From Branchipolynoe longqiensis (taxonomy: Eukaryota; Annelida; Polychaeta; Phyllodocida; Polynoidae): a stretch of DNA of 64,000 nt. The translations under genes and the position numbers were made by a program. The notes under the pieces were generated by a model, which was given only the letters and a program-made list of their open reading frames with translations, did no database searches and was not told where the DNA came from. The stretch is from positions 76,907,447-76,971,446 of the forward strand of contig CM059193.1 in NCBI GenBank assembly GCA_030323885.1. The letters run 5' to 3'. Below, in pieces: positions 18,349 to 29,241 of this stretch (its first letter is position 1; each line of letters starts with the position of its first letter).

Positions 18349-19412
18349 GCTCGAATCTGTGGTTGTGTAGGCAGGCTATAGTGAAATCAATACAGACAAA
18401 GAGAAAGGAAGAGTAAAAAGTGTAAAGAAGGAGAGAGAGTCAAGTCCTCCGGTTTATTATTTATATGGTTACATGAGTTCATTGTAGAGTATCACCCCAC
18501 CCCTTTCCCCCAATGGGAACCAAGCATTTGTGGCCCTACCAATAGGGATCCAGCATTCCTGGTCCCCATGGCTACCAGTGGTCTGCCCACCACCACCAAG
18601 CTGTATGACCCCATGGCAACCACCAACCTTGACCTTTGAGTGTGGTGATCACTATCCCAGCAGAGTGCCCTCACACCCAGACCGGCCAGCACCACTATGT
18701 CTATTTACATCCCACTCAGGCACCACCAGCCCTTACATATATATATATATACATACATGCACCTGGTCATGTACACCGATAAGTAATAGAACATTTGCAT
18801 TCCCCCCATATGCCGTATATCAGAATATTTTACAACATGTTACCCGACTCGTTCAGAATTTGGTATTTAGTGTAATAATCTACCGTTATTACATAGTTCT
18901 CGTGATTTATTTCGAATAGATCTGCACCTATCTTTTCATAAGGTTGACATGTTATTGGGTGACTATGGTTCGTTATGTAAACTTTTCCGATTATTTTGGC
19001 ATGTGTCACAACGACTGACTTTTTCCTCAATTTGTTTATTGATGTTGGGCCAGAACATGCAGTCACGTGCTAGCTGTTTGGACTTAGTGATACCTAAGTG
19101 CATCTCATGCACAGATCTTTGGAGGTACTATTACATGATTGCCCTTCATTACCAAGTACTGTCGTAGACATGGCGATGTTTGTGCATGTGTAGTGTCCCA
19201 CCCATTTTTGATATTTGTTATTAACCTGGACATGGATATATCATCTTCATACTCTTTGACGATTTTACTTAACAGACTGGACGATTGCATGTTCACTGCA
19301 GCGACGCTGAGTGTCTACATCATAATATGTCAATACAGGAGCAGTTCTCAATTTTTCTTTGAGATTGTCATATGCGACTTGCTGTTCGTTTTGCCAGTGC
19401 CACATGACATCC
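18349..19412 (-). mobile_element. Ty3/gypsy 3' fragment: RNase H start, integrase part and LTR
   Basis: Read on -: 19412-19340 gives DVMWHWQNEQQVAYDNLKEK (RT/RNase H junction) and APVLTYYDV; 19300-18960 gives an integrase zinc-binding region and CQPYEKIGADLFEINHEN, the start of the core domain. It then jumps through a deletion to the integrase tail YQILNESGNML (about 18840-18870). An LTR of about 450 bp (18799-18349) ends the fragment, related over its length to the LTR at 57487-58006 and in its R/U5 part to that at 24139-24479. Broken by the deletion and stops. The second Harbinger element begins directly at its 5' side. Confidence 0.75.
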
Positions 19413-19834
19413 TTAAGCCCAAGTCACACCTACCCGGATGATCTCTGGATTTTTAGCCGGACCACCCCCGGACTGTCCCGGACAGCCCTGGATAAAATTG
19501 CTATTTTGGTCATTTTGGGCTCATGGTCACACCTACCCAGACGAGCCATGGTCTAGCCATGGACCAGAGGCTGGATCACCCCGGACTACCCGGTGTATCC
19601 ACGGAGTAGTCACGGATCAGTCCCAGACAACCCGGATGAGCCAAGATCGACCCCAGACAACCCCGGACCACAAACGGACTCCCCGGTGTATCCACAGATT
19701 ATCCCCAGACTGGGACAGAGACCCCCAGACCATCCCCGGAAAACCTGGACCATCACCGGTTCACCCCCCCCCGCCCCCCCGTTTCGCCCCCGGACTGCAC
19801 GGACCACCCCCGAACTACTCCCGAATAGCCGGGA

Positions 19835-20001
19835 GTATAAAAGACGGCGCCACGCTGGAGGGCTCATTTCCAAATTCAACAGGGCCGACGACACATCACA
19901 TCATGACCAAACCAACTGGGAAGAGAGTAGCATCGAAGAGGGTTGCACCAAAGGAGCCCAACCCACACAACGTGGCCAGCAAAACAAGGACTAAAGATTA
20001 A
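19835..20001 (+). pseudogene. Promoter-like box and short basic ORF of H2
   Basis: TATAAAAG at about 19836 lies about 65 bp before an ATG at 19903. The ORF encodes 32 residues rich in Lys/Arg (MTKPTGKRVASKRVAPKEP) and stops at 20001. Its position matches the MADF/Myb-like gene of a Harbinger element, so it may be that gene's 5' remnant. No domain is left to confirm this. Confidence 0.35.
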
Positions 20002-21383
20002 AGCCATTATAGCAACAATAAACAACAAGAAGTAACAAACAAATTAAATTAATTTAAGATATCTTTATTATTAGCTAGGCTTCTTTTCATATCAAATTCA
20101 CAATAATAATACATATTTCATCCACAGGAACACACATATAATAATTGCGCATTTCAATGTTAAGTACAATTCTCTTGTTAGAATTTCATATCAAGTGGAC
20201 CGGCCACATTAACAGTTCGCACTTCATAATAGTTCATATCATAGCATCTTGCCAAGCCACCGATCCAGCCTTAAACACGTAATAGGCACTAAGATATTGC
20301 CTCTGGTATTTCGCAGCCATTTTCATTCTGTTCCCATGTGTGCGGTAGATGCTGGCGAGAAGATTGTTCAGTATCCAGGCTCCAGGAACGATGTTGTGAT
20401 TGGTGTCCTCCTGGTCCATCTCTGCATTGTGACGAGCTGCATACCGCATCCACGTCAAATTATGTAGGCAGATAGATGCCAACACTATCGACACAACTGT
20501 CGGTGTCCTCTGTCTCATGGTTGTTAGGAGGCACTGGTAGAGGTGCAATAGAATCCATTTTCGATGATTCGGCGGGCCCTGGACAGTCGGTAGTTAAAGA
20601 TTCTTTCCGGAATTCTTAGGTGACGCTTGGAGAATGGTTTAATCAACCACGTTCTCAGGGCGAACGCATCATCAGCAACTATGAAGTAAGGCATATAGCG
20701 CTCATCATGTGGTAGTGGTTCTGCAGCTGGACTACCAAGTCGTTCCTTTTCTACGTACTGCTTCATTCTGAACGGTTGAAGACTTGAGCATCTCCTGCAG
20801 AGCCATTGCTCCCAACGTTGACACAGGAGAATTTGTAGTAACCATCCACTAGAGCCATCAATATGATAGAGTGGAATCCCTTGTAGTTGTAGTACTCAGA
20901 CCTTCCATGGGCTGGGCATTAGATCGGGCATATGTTTCACATCAAGGGCTGCTAGGCAATGGTGAAACTGCAATCTTGTTGAGAACTGCTCAGCAATACC
21001 TCTCCACTGCGGTTTTGTAGTTGGGGGCCTGGATGACCTCCTGGGTATCCTCTGCAATTATAGCTTCACACACATCACAAACGGCGAGAAAGATGTTGTA
21101 AAGTCCTCGGCTGGCAGTTTTAGTTGGGTAGGTCTAAGGAAATCACTACAGGCAAGGAAGGAAAGCAGAAATAGAGTGAAAGTAGGAGATCTAGACTCAC
21201 TTCTTTATTACATTTATAGCTTCAGGAATCAAGATGGTGGCACACACCTGATCAAACTCTCCAATCAGCAACAGGCATTCTTACATCAACCAATGATATT
21301 CAAGAATCTTGTAGCCAAGGCATGGTTGTTTAGGTCTACAGTGCCCTGTTGTGTCTGGGTGTGCAGTGATCCATACATAACAC

Positions 21384-21387
<4 letters not shown>

Positions 21388-21416
<29 letters not shown>
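21388..21416 (+). repeat. Poly-G run of about 29 bases
   Basis: Uninterrupted G tract after ACTT, inside the H2 transposase pseudogene. Length may be unreliable in the assembly. Confidence 0.8.
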
Positions 21417-21477
21417 ATGTGTACAGAACTCCAAAGACTCTGTCACATTTCAAGAAGTGCCCCTCTCACACTATTGT

Positions 21478-21656
21478 GATGAAAATGGGAAATATTGCGC
21501 CTAGAGCGAGACTCAAACCCACATTTCTTTGCATTCCGGGCCAGTGGGCTAACCATTACACCACCTAGGCTCCCTGATATCACCACACTACCCATGCCTA
21601 CCTGTCTCTGTGGTTACTTGCCTGAGGTCAGTGCAGACCACTACACTCATCCCCTG
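21478..21656 (-). mobile_element. tRNA-like SINE or tRNA pseudogene, copy 1
   Basis: The reverse complement reads GGTGGTGTAATGGTTAGC (A-box-like) and GTGGGTTTGAGTCTCGCTC (B-box/T-arm-like), followed by a body shared with 21799-21975. The acceptor-like ends GAGCCTA and TAGGCGC can pair. The anticodon arm is poor, so this is not a functional tRNA. Confidence 0.6.
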
Positions 21657-21798
21657 GAATTGTAAGTCTTTTAATGCTTGCAATTACATACATACAGGCA
21701 ATGTACTTACACATACATACACTGGGTAGGTTCAACAACCATATAGCACATAGCTTGTACAGGATCCTGGTCATGGCACGAGTGTCATGGGGGGTGAT

Positions 21799-21975
21799 GA
21801 AAATGGGAAATATTGTGCCTAGAGTGGGACTCGAACCCACATCTCTTTGCATTCCGGGCCAGTGTGCTAACCATTACACCACCTAGGCTCCCTGACATCA
21901 CCACACTACCCACGCCTACCTGTCTATGTGGTTACTTGCCTGAGAGGTCAGTGCAGACCACTACACTATCTATTA
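21799..21975 (-). mobile_element. tRNA-like SINE or tRNA pseudogene, copy 2
   Basis: About 321 bp from copy 1 in the same orientation, with a cleaner T-arm (GTGGGTTCGAGTCCCAC on -). Both begin on + with GATGAAAATGGGAAATATTG, so the pair is a direct duplication. Confidence 0.6.
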
Positions 21976-22630
21976 TAATACACAATCTCTATCTTAACTC
22001 AGTAATGGATCACCAACACCACACAATCCTATATGCCTTTGGTTTTACATACCATTTACCATTATATAGACCATTTGTAATTTATTATAGAATAATTCTC
22101 ACCATAACCAATGTCTTAAATATTGGGAAATTTTACATGGTGTTGTGAGGAACTCGGAAAGCGTACATGAGTGAATGATAGCTGTCAGCAGAGGCTATGT
22201 ATCGCAGTGTGAATGACAGTTTCAATCCAGGTGTTAATGCCTTTCTGTAGAAAGTGTCCTGCTTCGTGATTCTGCGAAGGATGCGAAGGAGAACCTCCTC
22301 GAACATACCCGGATCCATGTGGACAAAGTTTCTGTAGGCAGGAACATCTTCGATGCGTAACTCTTGCATTAGACTTGTGAACTGGCCAAATTGATTTCTT
22401 CTCTCCAAACATGGATGAACCCACACATTTCTTCTCTGTCTTCTATTAAGTCTTCTGTGGATCTGCAGAACTTGGAGCATAATCATGTTGTTAACATTCT
22501 GTCATTGATGTAGCTGTAATTGCCAGTTCAGCAGCTGTAGTTGCTGCCTTCGCGACCGCATGCATGCACCCATGATGTTAACCCTCTGAGAGTCAAGCTG
22601 CAAGTGATGAATGAAGTGGACTTGCTTCTG

Positions 22631-22667
<37 letters not shown>

Positions 22668-23146
22668 AAAACGGGGCTCATCCTGGACTGATCCATGGTA
22701 AACCGGGCTATCCGTGCTCATCTGGCTTGTCCGGGTCTAATCCGGGCAGTCAGGGGGTGATCCATGGCTATGTCGGGGCTAGTCCAGGCTAGGCCAGGGC
22801 TGGTCCGGGTTAAACTGTGGCTAAACCGTGGCTGTTTAAAAAACACCTGGACTGCAGCGGACGGTACATGGAGTACCCCTGGCGCACACTCGGACTACCC
22901 AGACCACCCCCGGATTACACCCGGATGATGCAAATTTGAGCCGGATTGCAAAATTCCATGGATCGCCCTGGATGTTTTTAATATTTTAAAACATCCGGGG
23001 CCAACCCTGGATGAGGCCGGACCAGCCAAGGATCATCAAGGACCAGCCACGAATCAGCCACGGATCACGCCGGATCGCCACGGACCACGCCGGATCGCCA
23101 CGGACCATGCCGGATCACGGTCCGGGGGTCATCCAGCTCCTGATCC

Positions 23147-23847
23147 GGTATTCCTAGTCAGGTCATTTCGGACAATGGTCCACAATTTAAGAGCCATGAG
23201 TACAGGGAGTTCGCACAACACTATGGGTTTAAAGCTGTGTATTCCAGTCCGCAGTATGCGCGAAGCAATGGCCAGGTGGAAAGGTTTGTGCAAACGGTAA
23301 AAGACATGTTGAAGAAGTGCGAAAAAACAAATACAGACTTTCAGTTAGCTTTGTTGAACTATTGGAACACTCCATTGCCCGTCTTGAATGCATCTCCGGC
23401 TCATATGCTCATGAGCAGAAAGCTGAGAGGGAGGTTGCCGATGGCGGAAGAAATTTTGATACCCGAAACACAAAATCCAAAGAAAGTACAGACAGCAAAA
23501 GGCAACAAAGCCAGAAAGTGTTTCATGACAAAAAATGTGGTAAGCCGCACAAACCTATGAAAGTTGGGGACAAAATAAAATACAAAAATCACGCAGGGGA
23601 ATGGAAAAAAGGGGTCATTTTAGGTCATACAGGTATCTCAGGGAGAGAATATCAAATTTTGAACGAAACGTGTAATATGTTGTATAGAAATCGAGTTCAG
23701 ATTATAAGGGCGCCTGAGGGGGGGGGGCGGCCCGAACCAGTCGGGCAGACGCAGAGTAGGTCAGCGTCGTTGCCGAATATAAACAGTGCGGCTAATCTAA
23801 GTAGCTCAGGTCGGCTGATTAGGCCGGCAAGCAGGTTAGACCTGTAG
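23147..23847 (+). pseudogene. int: Ty3/gypsy integrase C-terminal half
   Basis: Begins abruptly inside the integrase core at GIPSQVISDNGPQF (second catalytic Asp in SDNG), then AVYSSPQYARSNGQVERFVQ with the catalytic Glu. It continues through NYWNTPLPVLNASPAHML and, after a frame change near 23530, the C-terminal part MKVGDKIKYKNHAGEWKKG ... REYQILNETCNMLYRNRVQI to a stop at 23847. RT and the 5' half are absent, so it is a fragment, joined on its left to the truncated H2 end. Confidence 0.82.
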
Positions 23848-24125
23848 TGGGTCAGTTAGACTGGGTGTATACACACGACACATGTGCATGCTAGGATTAA
23901 GTTGTGTTTCAGCTGCAGTTGGTGTGTGTTGTGTTTACGGAAAATGTATAACATGGAGGCTACGATGCCGGACATTTAAAGGACTTCAGTGCCATAGTGC
24001 GCTCAGACATTCGCTAGGACCTGTGTTTAAGTTAAGTACGGATATATGTTTGTTGTTGCATTCGTTTGACTGATATGTTTGTGTATGTTGATCGTCATTT
24101 TGAAACATTGCATGTTTCAGAAATA

Positions 24126-24138
24126 CTTTAAGGGGGGG
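24126..24138 (+). other. Polypurine tract
   Basis: AAGGGGGGGAT precedes the LTR start TGTGATATATGCG, as expected for plus-strand priming in a gypsy element. Confidence 0.6.
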
Positions 24139-24479
24139 ATGTGATATATGCGTAATAGACATCCAGACACGTGGGTAATATATGCTAATGAGATGCATGA
24201 GGTTCTAGACAGTGAGTGAGACAAAGGAGTATGTAAATGAGATGACGTCATGGAAAGTTTAGCCGGTGGTTCAGCGAGCCCTGGACGTGAATAAACCATT
24301 CAGTATCCAGAACTGTTCAGACGGTGTACTTTCATACTACTCTACAATGAACCCATGTACCATATAAATAATAAACCAGAGGGCTTGACTCTCTCTCTTC
24401 TTTCACACTTTATACTCTTCCTTTCACTTTGTCTCTATTAATTTCACTATATCCTGACTACACAACCACAGATTCGAGC
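24139..24479 (+). repeat. Ty3/gypsy 3' LTR
   Basis: Starts TGTGATATATG; its second half (CTCTACAATGAACCC ... CCACAGATTCGAGC) is the reverse complement of the ends of the LTRs at 18349 and 57487. The first half differs, so two LTR subtypes occur in the window. AATAAACCA at 24368 is a possible polyadenylation signal. Confidence 0.72.
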
Positions 24480-24732
24480 CGTAGGCTTTACATACTGGTT
24501 ACCACGATGAGTGGTAAATCTATTAGTTGGAGTAGATGATTCAACTTTACTTTATGGAGACCTAGTCTTTACACTTTGTTCTCCTCGCATAATGTGCATA
24601 TGTATCATTATTGTGTGTGTTTATAGCAGTGAAACATGTTTAATTGTATGTAGGTAGGCCTACTGTGTGTAAAGAAGACACGGGTGGACACGGCGAGTGG
24701 AGATTCAAGACTGGTTTATTCTTAGCTCAGAC
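24480..24732. other. No gene recognised
   Basis: Unique-looking DNA between the gypsy LTR and the next MITE. CACGGCGAGTGGA (24690) is the inverse of TCCACTCGCCGTG inside M3 elements. Confidence 0.4.
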
Positions 24733-25200
24733 ACGGTGTGGCGGTTTCAGCATGTTCCCGTGCTCAGCCGTCTCCCGTTGCTTCTGCGCATGCGCGGATT
24801 TTGCATCAACTCGGATCACCCGAGACACTTATTGGCGCATGCGCACATCCTACAAACTCGGGTCGAATAATCGAATACGCTTCTCCGCGCTCGGGTGGAC
24901 AATTTTTTTTTTTTTTTTTAATAACCGATAAAAAATACAGCAAAATAGGATTTAAAGTATTTTATGATGGCCTAGTTTACCTATATTTCCATTTAATTAA
25001 TCTAAGTTATTCTTGTTTTGCACACGGCACGTGTATTTGTCGACTCCACTCGCCGTGTTCTATTTGAAATTCTGACGACTGGGATGACCCGAGTCGCCCG
25101 GGTAGTGTTAATCGATTACGGCCATGTTTATTAGATTCTGACGCATGCGCAGAAGCGAGGTACACGTCTGAGCACGGGAACAAGCTGAAACCGCCACAAC
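24733..25200. mobile_element. MITE family M3, copy 1 (GTGGCGGTTTCAGC ends)
   Basis: Left GTGGCGGTTTCAGCATGTTC, right inverse GAACAAGCTGAAACCGCCAC. The inverted match continues through CGTGCTCAGACG to CTTCTGCGCATGCG, about 60 bp. The middle has a T-run, an AT-rich core and GCACACGGCACGTGTATTTG. A copy with about 95% similarity by eye lies at 38702-39172; a broken one at 61010-61820. Confidence 0.82.
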
Positions 25201-25475
25201 GGCCCGCTTGGCCTAGTTACACCGGCGCGGCTATACACACCGTCTTGGCACACCCTGCCGCCACGACACGGTTCACATATATTACACTGTGTAAGATCTA
25301 ATTGACCCAACATACCAGGCTAGAGGTGGTCATGGGTAGGCAGCCGTTACTGTACCCAGTACGCACACTGGCAATTGTGTGTGTGTCTTGCATGAGGGAG
25401 GACAGAGGCCAGGATAGAGTTCATCATACGTGGCCTCTCCCATCTGATACAACTCCCCAAACCCTAACCCTAAAT

Positions 25476-25498
25476 GGGGGGGGGGGGGGGGGGGGGGG
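25476..25498 (+). repeat. Poly-G run
   Basis: About 23 G after CCCTAACCCTAAAT. The CCCTAA words before it are too few to call telomeric. Confidence 0.7.
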
Positions 25499-25570
25499 CT
25501 GGAGCTCAGCTATAATTGTTGTACTACTGGCCCCATCCCACCCTACTGTCCCCACTTCACTCTTAATATT

Positions 25571-26130
25571 AAAGCTGCATAGTCCGATAAAAACGTCAAA
25601 TTCGAACCACTTATCTAGATTTGAACGTACATATCCAATTTAGATACTGATGCACTTATTAGGCCCCATATATTTTTTTTATTTATACTGTCCATAGCAT
25701 ATAAGCCCGGGTACCCAGGCTTGTTTTCAATGCTGGCCAGTTGTAGTGTTGGTGTTATCTTACCACACAGTGGCTGCTGATAAGGTATTTGATTGCCTGC
25801 ATTTCAGTAGCAGATAGATTATTGGTTGGTATGGTTAATAGCCTGTTAGTTTTTTTGGATTTTCTTGGTATATATGTTGGGTTTTTTTCTACTCTTATTA
25901 CTAGACTAGCCATATTTAATAGAACCTCTTACTGCTGAAGCATCCTTTGTCAAGCATGCCCAAATAAATTTAGCGTGTTTACACTTAAAATATATCCGAG
26001 GTTAGTCATAATAAAGTAAAGATACTTCAAACTAAAGCAATGTCTAATATAATCAGATAATGATCAACCTAATATGTTTACCTCAGAAACTGACAAAACT
26101 CAAAGCCATCGGACTATGCAACTTTAACAC
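25571..26130. mobile_element. MITE M1 copy
   Basis: Left TTAAAGCTGCATAGTCCGAT, right inverse CATCGGACTATGCAACTTTA. Longer than the typical M1 copy (about 355 bp), so it carries an insertion of about 200 bp in the middle. Confidence 0.7.
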
Positions 26131-26633
26131 CCACATCCACACACATTGCCAGTGGTATGAGTGGGTGAAAGGTAAGCCCGTCTGCCAGTGTATGTGTCTA
26201 TAAATGGAGTGGAGAATATGTCATCGGGTATCTTTAGAATGCAATAAATGTATAACTAAAAGTATCCCCTAAAAAGTACTTCATTACAAGTAAAAACAAC
26301 CCTTTAAAAATGTACTTGGCTACAAATGGATGTCAAAATAATATATGGATAACAGCTCATCCAGCCCCCACGTTCTTTTTTATTTTATGGGTAATGCTTT
26401 CTGGTTTTGGGTGATGTTGATTGTCAACTTATGAGCGATTGGGCTGAAAAGTGAAATCTGGTGGTTTGGTAGCCTACTGAGAGGATGTAAGGGAATACCA
26501 GTCTTTGCATTTAAAAATGATATCTTTATTTACTTGTCAAATGCGGATTGCCTACTATCTGGGGCCTGACTGGTATTCAAATGAACGAGTGTATTCAAGG
26601 GTTGTTCCATGTATCTGAGACTGGAGTGCATAG

Positions 26634-26866
26634 CTGCTTCGGTAGTGCACTGGGTTCCCGTGCGGAAGGTCGCGGGTTCGAATCGAAGAGGTGTTTGTTG
26701 GAGTTTTACGTCCTGGCAATACCTACGGTCATATCAGGACGGGTACCGACGTGTGACAGTGCACACTCATGGCGACTTTATAGTGCTGCCCCACTCGGAG
26801 AACGGGCTCCCGGTACCAATTGAAAGGCTCGATCCTGGTAATTTGAATCAATCAATCAATCAATCA
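26634..26866 (+). mobile_element. SINE with tRNA-like head and reversed body
   Basis: The head has TTCGGTAGTGCACTGG (A-box-like) and CGCGGGTTCGAATCG (B box, 26672-26686). It is followed by TTACGTCCTGGCAAT ... GGTCATATCAGGACGGG, the body that in other head-bearing copies is in the opposite orientation. It ends in an (AATC)n tail (26844-26867), a common tail of mollusc SINEs and LINEs. Confidence 0.65.
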
Positions 26867-26924
26867 ATAGGATACAGCTATAATAGGCCTTGGACCTGTT
26901 AGCCGCTCTTAATTAATAGAAATG

Positions 26925-27370
26925 GAGACACTTCTTCAGATGTGGTCGATCACAGCAACTGTCACTGGCTCCAAGATATATGTAATGCTTGACCAGTATG
27001 CATCCAGTCGGGACTTGAAACAGTTCACCGACTCTGCTGCTACGACATTCTCCGGCAGGTCATTCCACAGGTCAACCACCCTAAAGCCGAAAAAGTTGTG
27101 TCGCAGGTCCAGTCTGGAGTACCGCTTCCTCAGCTTCAGGGAGTGCCCTCTGGTCCTGGTGTTGGAGTCTCTGATAAGGGGGCTGCCTGTCTTGTAGATA
27201 CCATGGAGATATTTGAATACTTCAATCATATCCCCCCGGGCCCGTCTGTAGTACATGCTTATCACTAGGGATGAACAGGAACTCAACACAGATGTGGCCT
27301 CAGCATGCAGGTGTGGGAATACTTTACTATCACCCAGTATAGGCCGCATATTCTTCCTCAGCCCTTCCAT
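26925..27370 (-). pseudogene. Non-LTR retrotransposon (LINE) RT C-terminal fragment
   Basis: On -, RRARGDMIEVFKYLHGIY, TRGHSLKLRKRYSRLDLR and VDLWNDLPENVVAAESVN form the conserved C-terminal block after the RT domain in CR1/L2/Rex1-like LINEs. The fragment lacks the RT core. 5'-truncated insertions are normal for LINEs. Confidence 0.75.
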
Positions 27371-27419
27371 TTTTCAGCAGGGAGCAACATGCTGCTTCCT
27401 TCTATTCATAAGGTGCGGG

Positions 27420-27750
27420 CCGCAGCTCAGGCAGTAGAATCTCCACCTGTGAAGGTGTCGATCATCCTATCGATCCTGCTCAATGGACACATTTGCAGTT
27501 TGCACTATTTTCCGTTCGAACCAGTGGTCCACAACTGGTTCATCAACGTCTGTGATATGTGCTGTCCTGTCTTGGAAAGTGCATATAAAAGACCCCTTGC
27601 TGCTTATAGGAAAAAGTAGCCTATGTAGAGGTAGCAGATTTCCTCCAAAGAAATATGTCAGAATGACCATACGTTTGACGTCCAGTAGCCGATGATGAAA
27701 ATCAATGTGCTCTAGAGGTGTCGTTAAACAAAACAAACTTTCCTTTTTCC
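27420..27750 (+). mobile_element. Mollusc-type tRNA SINE, copy 1
   Basis: Body GTGGTCCACAACTGG ... GTGCATATAAAAGACCCCTT ... TTTCCTCCAAAGAAATATG ... GATGAAAATCAATGTGCTCT ... GTCGTTAAACAAAACAAAC. From memory this layout is that of very abundant bivalve/gastropod V-type SINEs. The tRNA head is mostly lost. A second copy at 47655-47990 is about 85% similar by eye. Confidence 0.78.
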
Positions 27751-28190
27751 TTCTATTTCCACAGCCCATAAATAACTAATCCCCCAAAACAGCCTTCATT
27801 GTCCCTCCATCTATTTCCAGGGGTATAAGTTATTCCCAGAGAATAAGTGCCCCCCCCCCCCTAAGTGGCTCTAACCCATCTGCACCCTGGGTATGTTGTA
27901 CTATAAGTTTAACGTATCAATTTTGTACATCATTGGTTTGATTCGGCCGGATGATTTAAACTGTAGACCTAACCAAATTAATCAATTTCAGGGATGAAAG
28001 TGACCGCGGAGAGAAAAAAACCCGGAAATTTACAGCGATGTGGTCGATAATAGTCGCAACAATGATAAGATATTTTTCAAACATGAGTACAGAATGAGCA
28101 TGGGGCACAGTGCAATGACTGCTTGGAGAATAACACCTGATATACCTTAGATGTCAGGACGTAAAATTCCAACAACCAACCAGCCTGGGG

Positions 28191-28919
28191 CCGTATGCAC
28201 CAAGTTGTGCTAGGCTTAACCGATGCTAGGCACTAGCTCCGGTCAGCTAGCACCTGGTAGCGGGGGATCCGCGAAAAAGGTGAACTGGTATGCACCAATG
28301 TTTTAGCCGAGGCGGGTAGATAACCGTGAGTTTATTTATAGATTTGGGAATTCCTTCGAGTCGACAATATGAATAAGGCCGCCAATGCGGCGTCGGTGTT
28401 AATATCGGTTCGAATTTAGGGTTAAATTGATAAGATTTCACTTATTGCGTATGTAATTCTGTTAAATATGACAGCATTGAATAGATTTGGGCATAATATA
28501 TTGCCCCCGATTCGGCGGCCAAGTTTATTTGACGTTGGACAGTATGGATATCGACGTCGCTGTGGCGGCGGCGGTTTGTTTACTTTACATTCGTCGATTC
28601 GAAAATATTAATATCGCCGCTGCTGCGGCAGCAGCGTTGATCTCGGTATGATTTTAGGGTTAATTTAATCAAATATCACGTTTAGAGTATGTAATTCTGT
28701 CAAATATGATCGCATTGAATAGATTGAGACCCACACACGCACACTAACCGCCCCGGCTAGCAGTTAAACCTGATTTGAAACTGGGGTAGCTTAGCCTAGG
28801 CTACGGTCCACGGTTAGCGCTGGCCCCGATTGGTGCATACCAATTTTCCACAGTTAGCCGTGTGGAGATACCCAAACCGCTGTTAAGGCCCTAACTTCGA
28901 TTGGTGCATATGGCCCCTG
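28191..28919. mobile_element. MITE with GGGGCCATATGCACCAA ends
   Basis: Left GGGGCCGTATGCACCAA, right inverse TTGGTGCATATGGCCCC. Words such as TGCACCAAT, CTAGGC, GGTTAG and GCTAGC recur near both ends. The centre has two diverged tandem copies (28330-28495 and 28575-28725) of the module found in the MITE at 16638-17204. No coding capacity. Confidence 0.8.
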
Positions 28920-29014
28920 GAGAGTATGAGATGTAACCTGACTTACAGTATTTCCTCCGCAGTTCCATGACAATAAGCGTATGAGAGACTTTCCACATTC
29001 TCACGAAAATCAAA

Positions 29015-29180
29015 CCTCAGACCACCCCGGATGTTTTAAACATTTTAAAACATCCGGGATGTTTTAAACATTTTAAAACATCCGGGGCGGACCCCGGACG
29101 AGGCCGGACCAGCCACGGATCACGCCGGATGTCGGTCCGGGGCTCGTCCGGCCCCTGATCCGGGTAGGTGTGACTGGGCT
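29015..29180. mobile_element. Complete right end of an H2 Harbinger
   Basis: Starts near ACCACCCCGGATG, contains repeated GATGTTTTAAACATTTTAAA words and CCGGAC words, and ends GGGTAGGTGTGACTGGGCT followed by TTA (29181-29183), the inverse of the left end at 19416. Reverse-translating 29183-29235 gives YHLKHSKMSLY*VGKDV, which resembles gypsy RT immediately upstream of the DVMWHW at 19412. Confidence 0.65.
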
Positions 29181-29241
29181 TTACCTACTTAGTACAGGGA
29201 CATCTTTGAATGTTTCAAATGGTATTGGTATTTTGTGGTAA

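Larger units (their letters stand above)
20234..22486 (-). pseudogene. HARBI1-like transposase pseudogene of H2
   Basis: On -, 22486-22133 gives the N-terminal block (RRNVWVHPCLERRNQFGQF ... KQDTFYRKALTPGLKLSFTL). Degenerate middle pieces lie at 21060-20770 (CLAALDVKHMP resembles the first catalytic block, with Val in place of the Gly of DGKH). 20766-20540 gives FIVADDAFALRTWLIKPF and RRIIENGF. 20548-20234 gives SICLHNLTWMRYAA and the C-terminus QRQYLSAYYVFKAGSVAWQD, matching the end of the intact transposase at 7078-11229. Frames are broken at several points and a repeat-rich insertion of about 1 kb (21130-22130) splits N-terminus from core. Not functional. Confidence 0.78.
19416..23146. mobile_element. 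Second PIF/Harbinger family (H2), decayed
   Basis: Left end AGCCCAAGTCACACCTACCC preceded by TTA (19413-19415). The subterminal region is packed with CCGGAC/CCCCGGA words (19430-19850), mirrored at 22680-23146. Between them are remnants of a minus-strand HARBI1-like transposase. The copy ends at CTGATCCGG (23146), about 18 bp short of a complete right end. A complete right end of the same family with TTA after it lies at 29015-29180. Confidence 0.72.

Noticed and set aside
19438..20001. 187-residue Pro/Gly/Asp-rich ORF
   Set aside because: Mostly a translation of the CCGGAC subterminal words of H2; only the last 32 codons after a promoter-like box were kept, at low confidence.
21480..21895. 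Pair of tRNA genes on -
   Set aside because: A and B boxes and some acceptor pairing exist, but the anticodon arm does not fold and both share a long non-tRNA body.
23882..24073. 63-residue ORF after the gypsy integrase (possible third ORF)
   Set aside because: Short, cysteine-rich without pattern and no membrane segment or family resemblance; probably the leader before the polypurine tract.
25450..25480. Telomeric repeat (CCCTAACCCTAA)
   Set aside because: Only two units next to a G-run; not a telomere or interstitial telomeric array.
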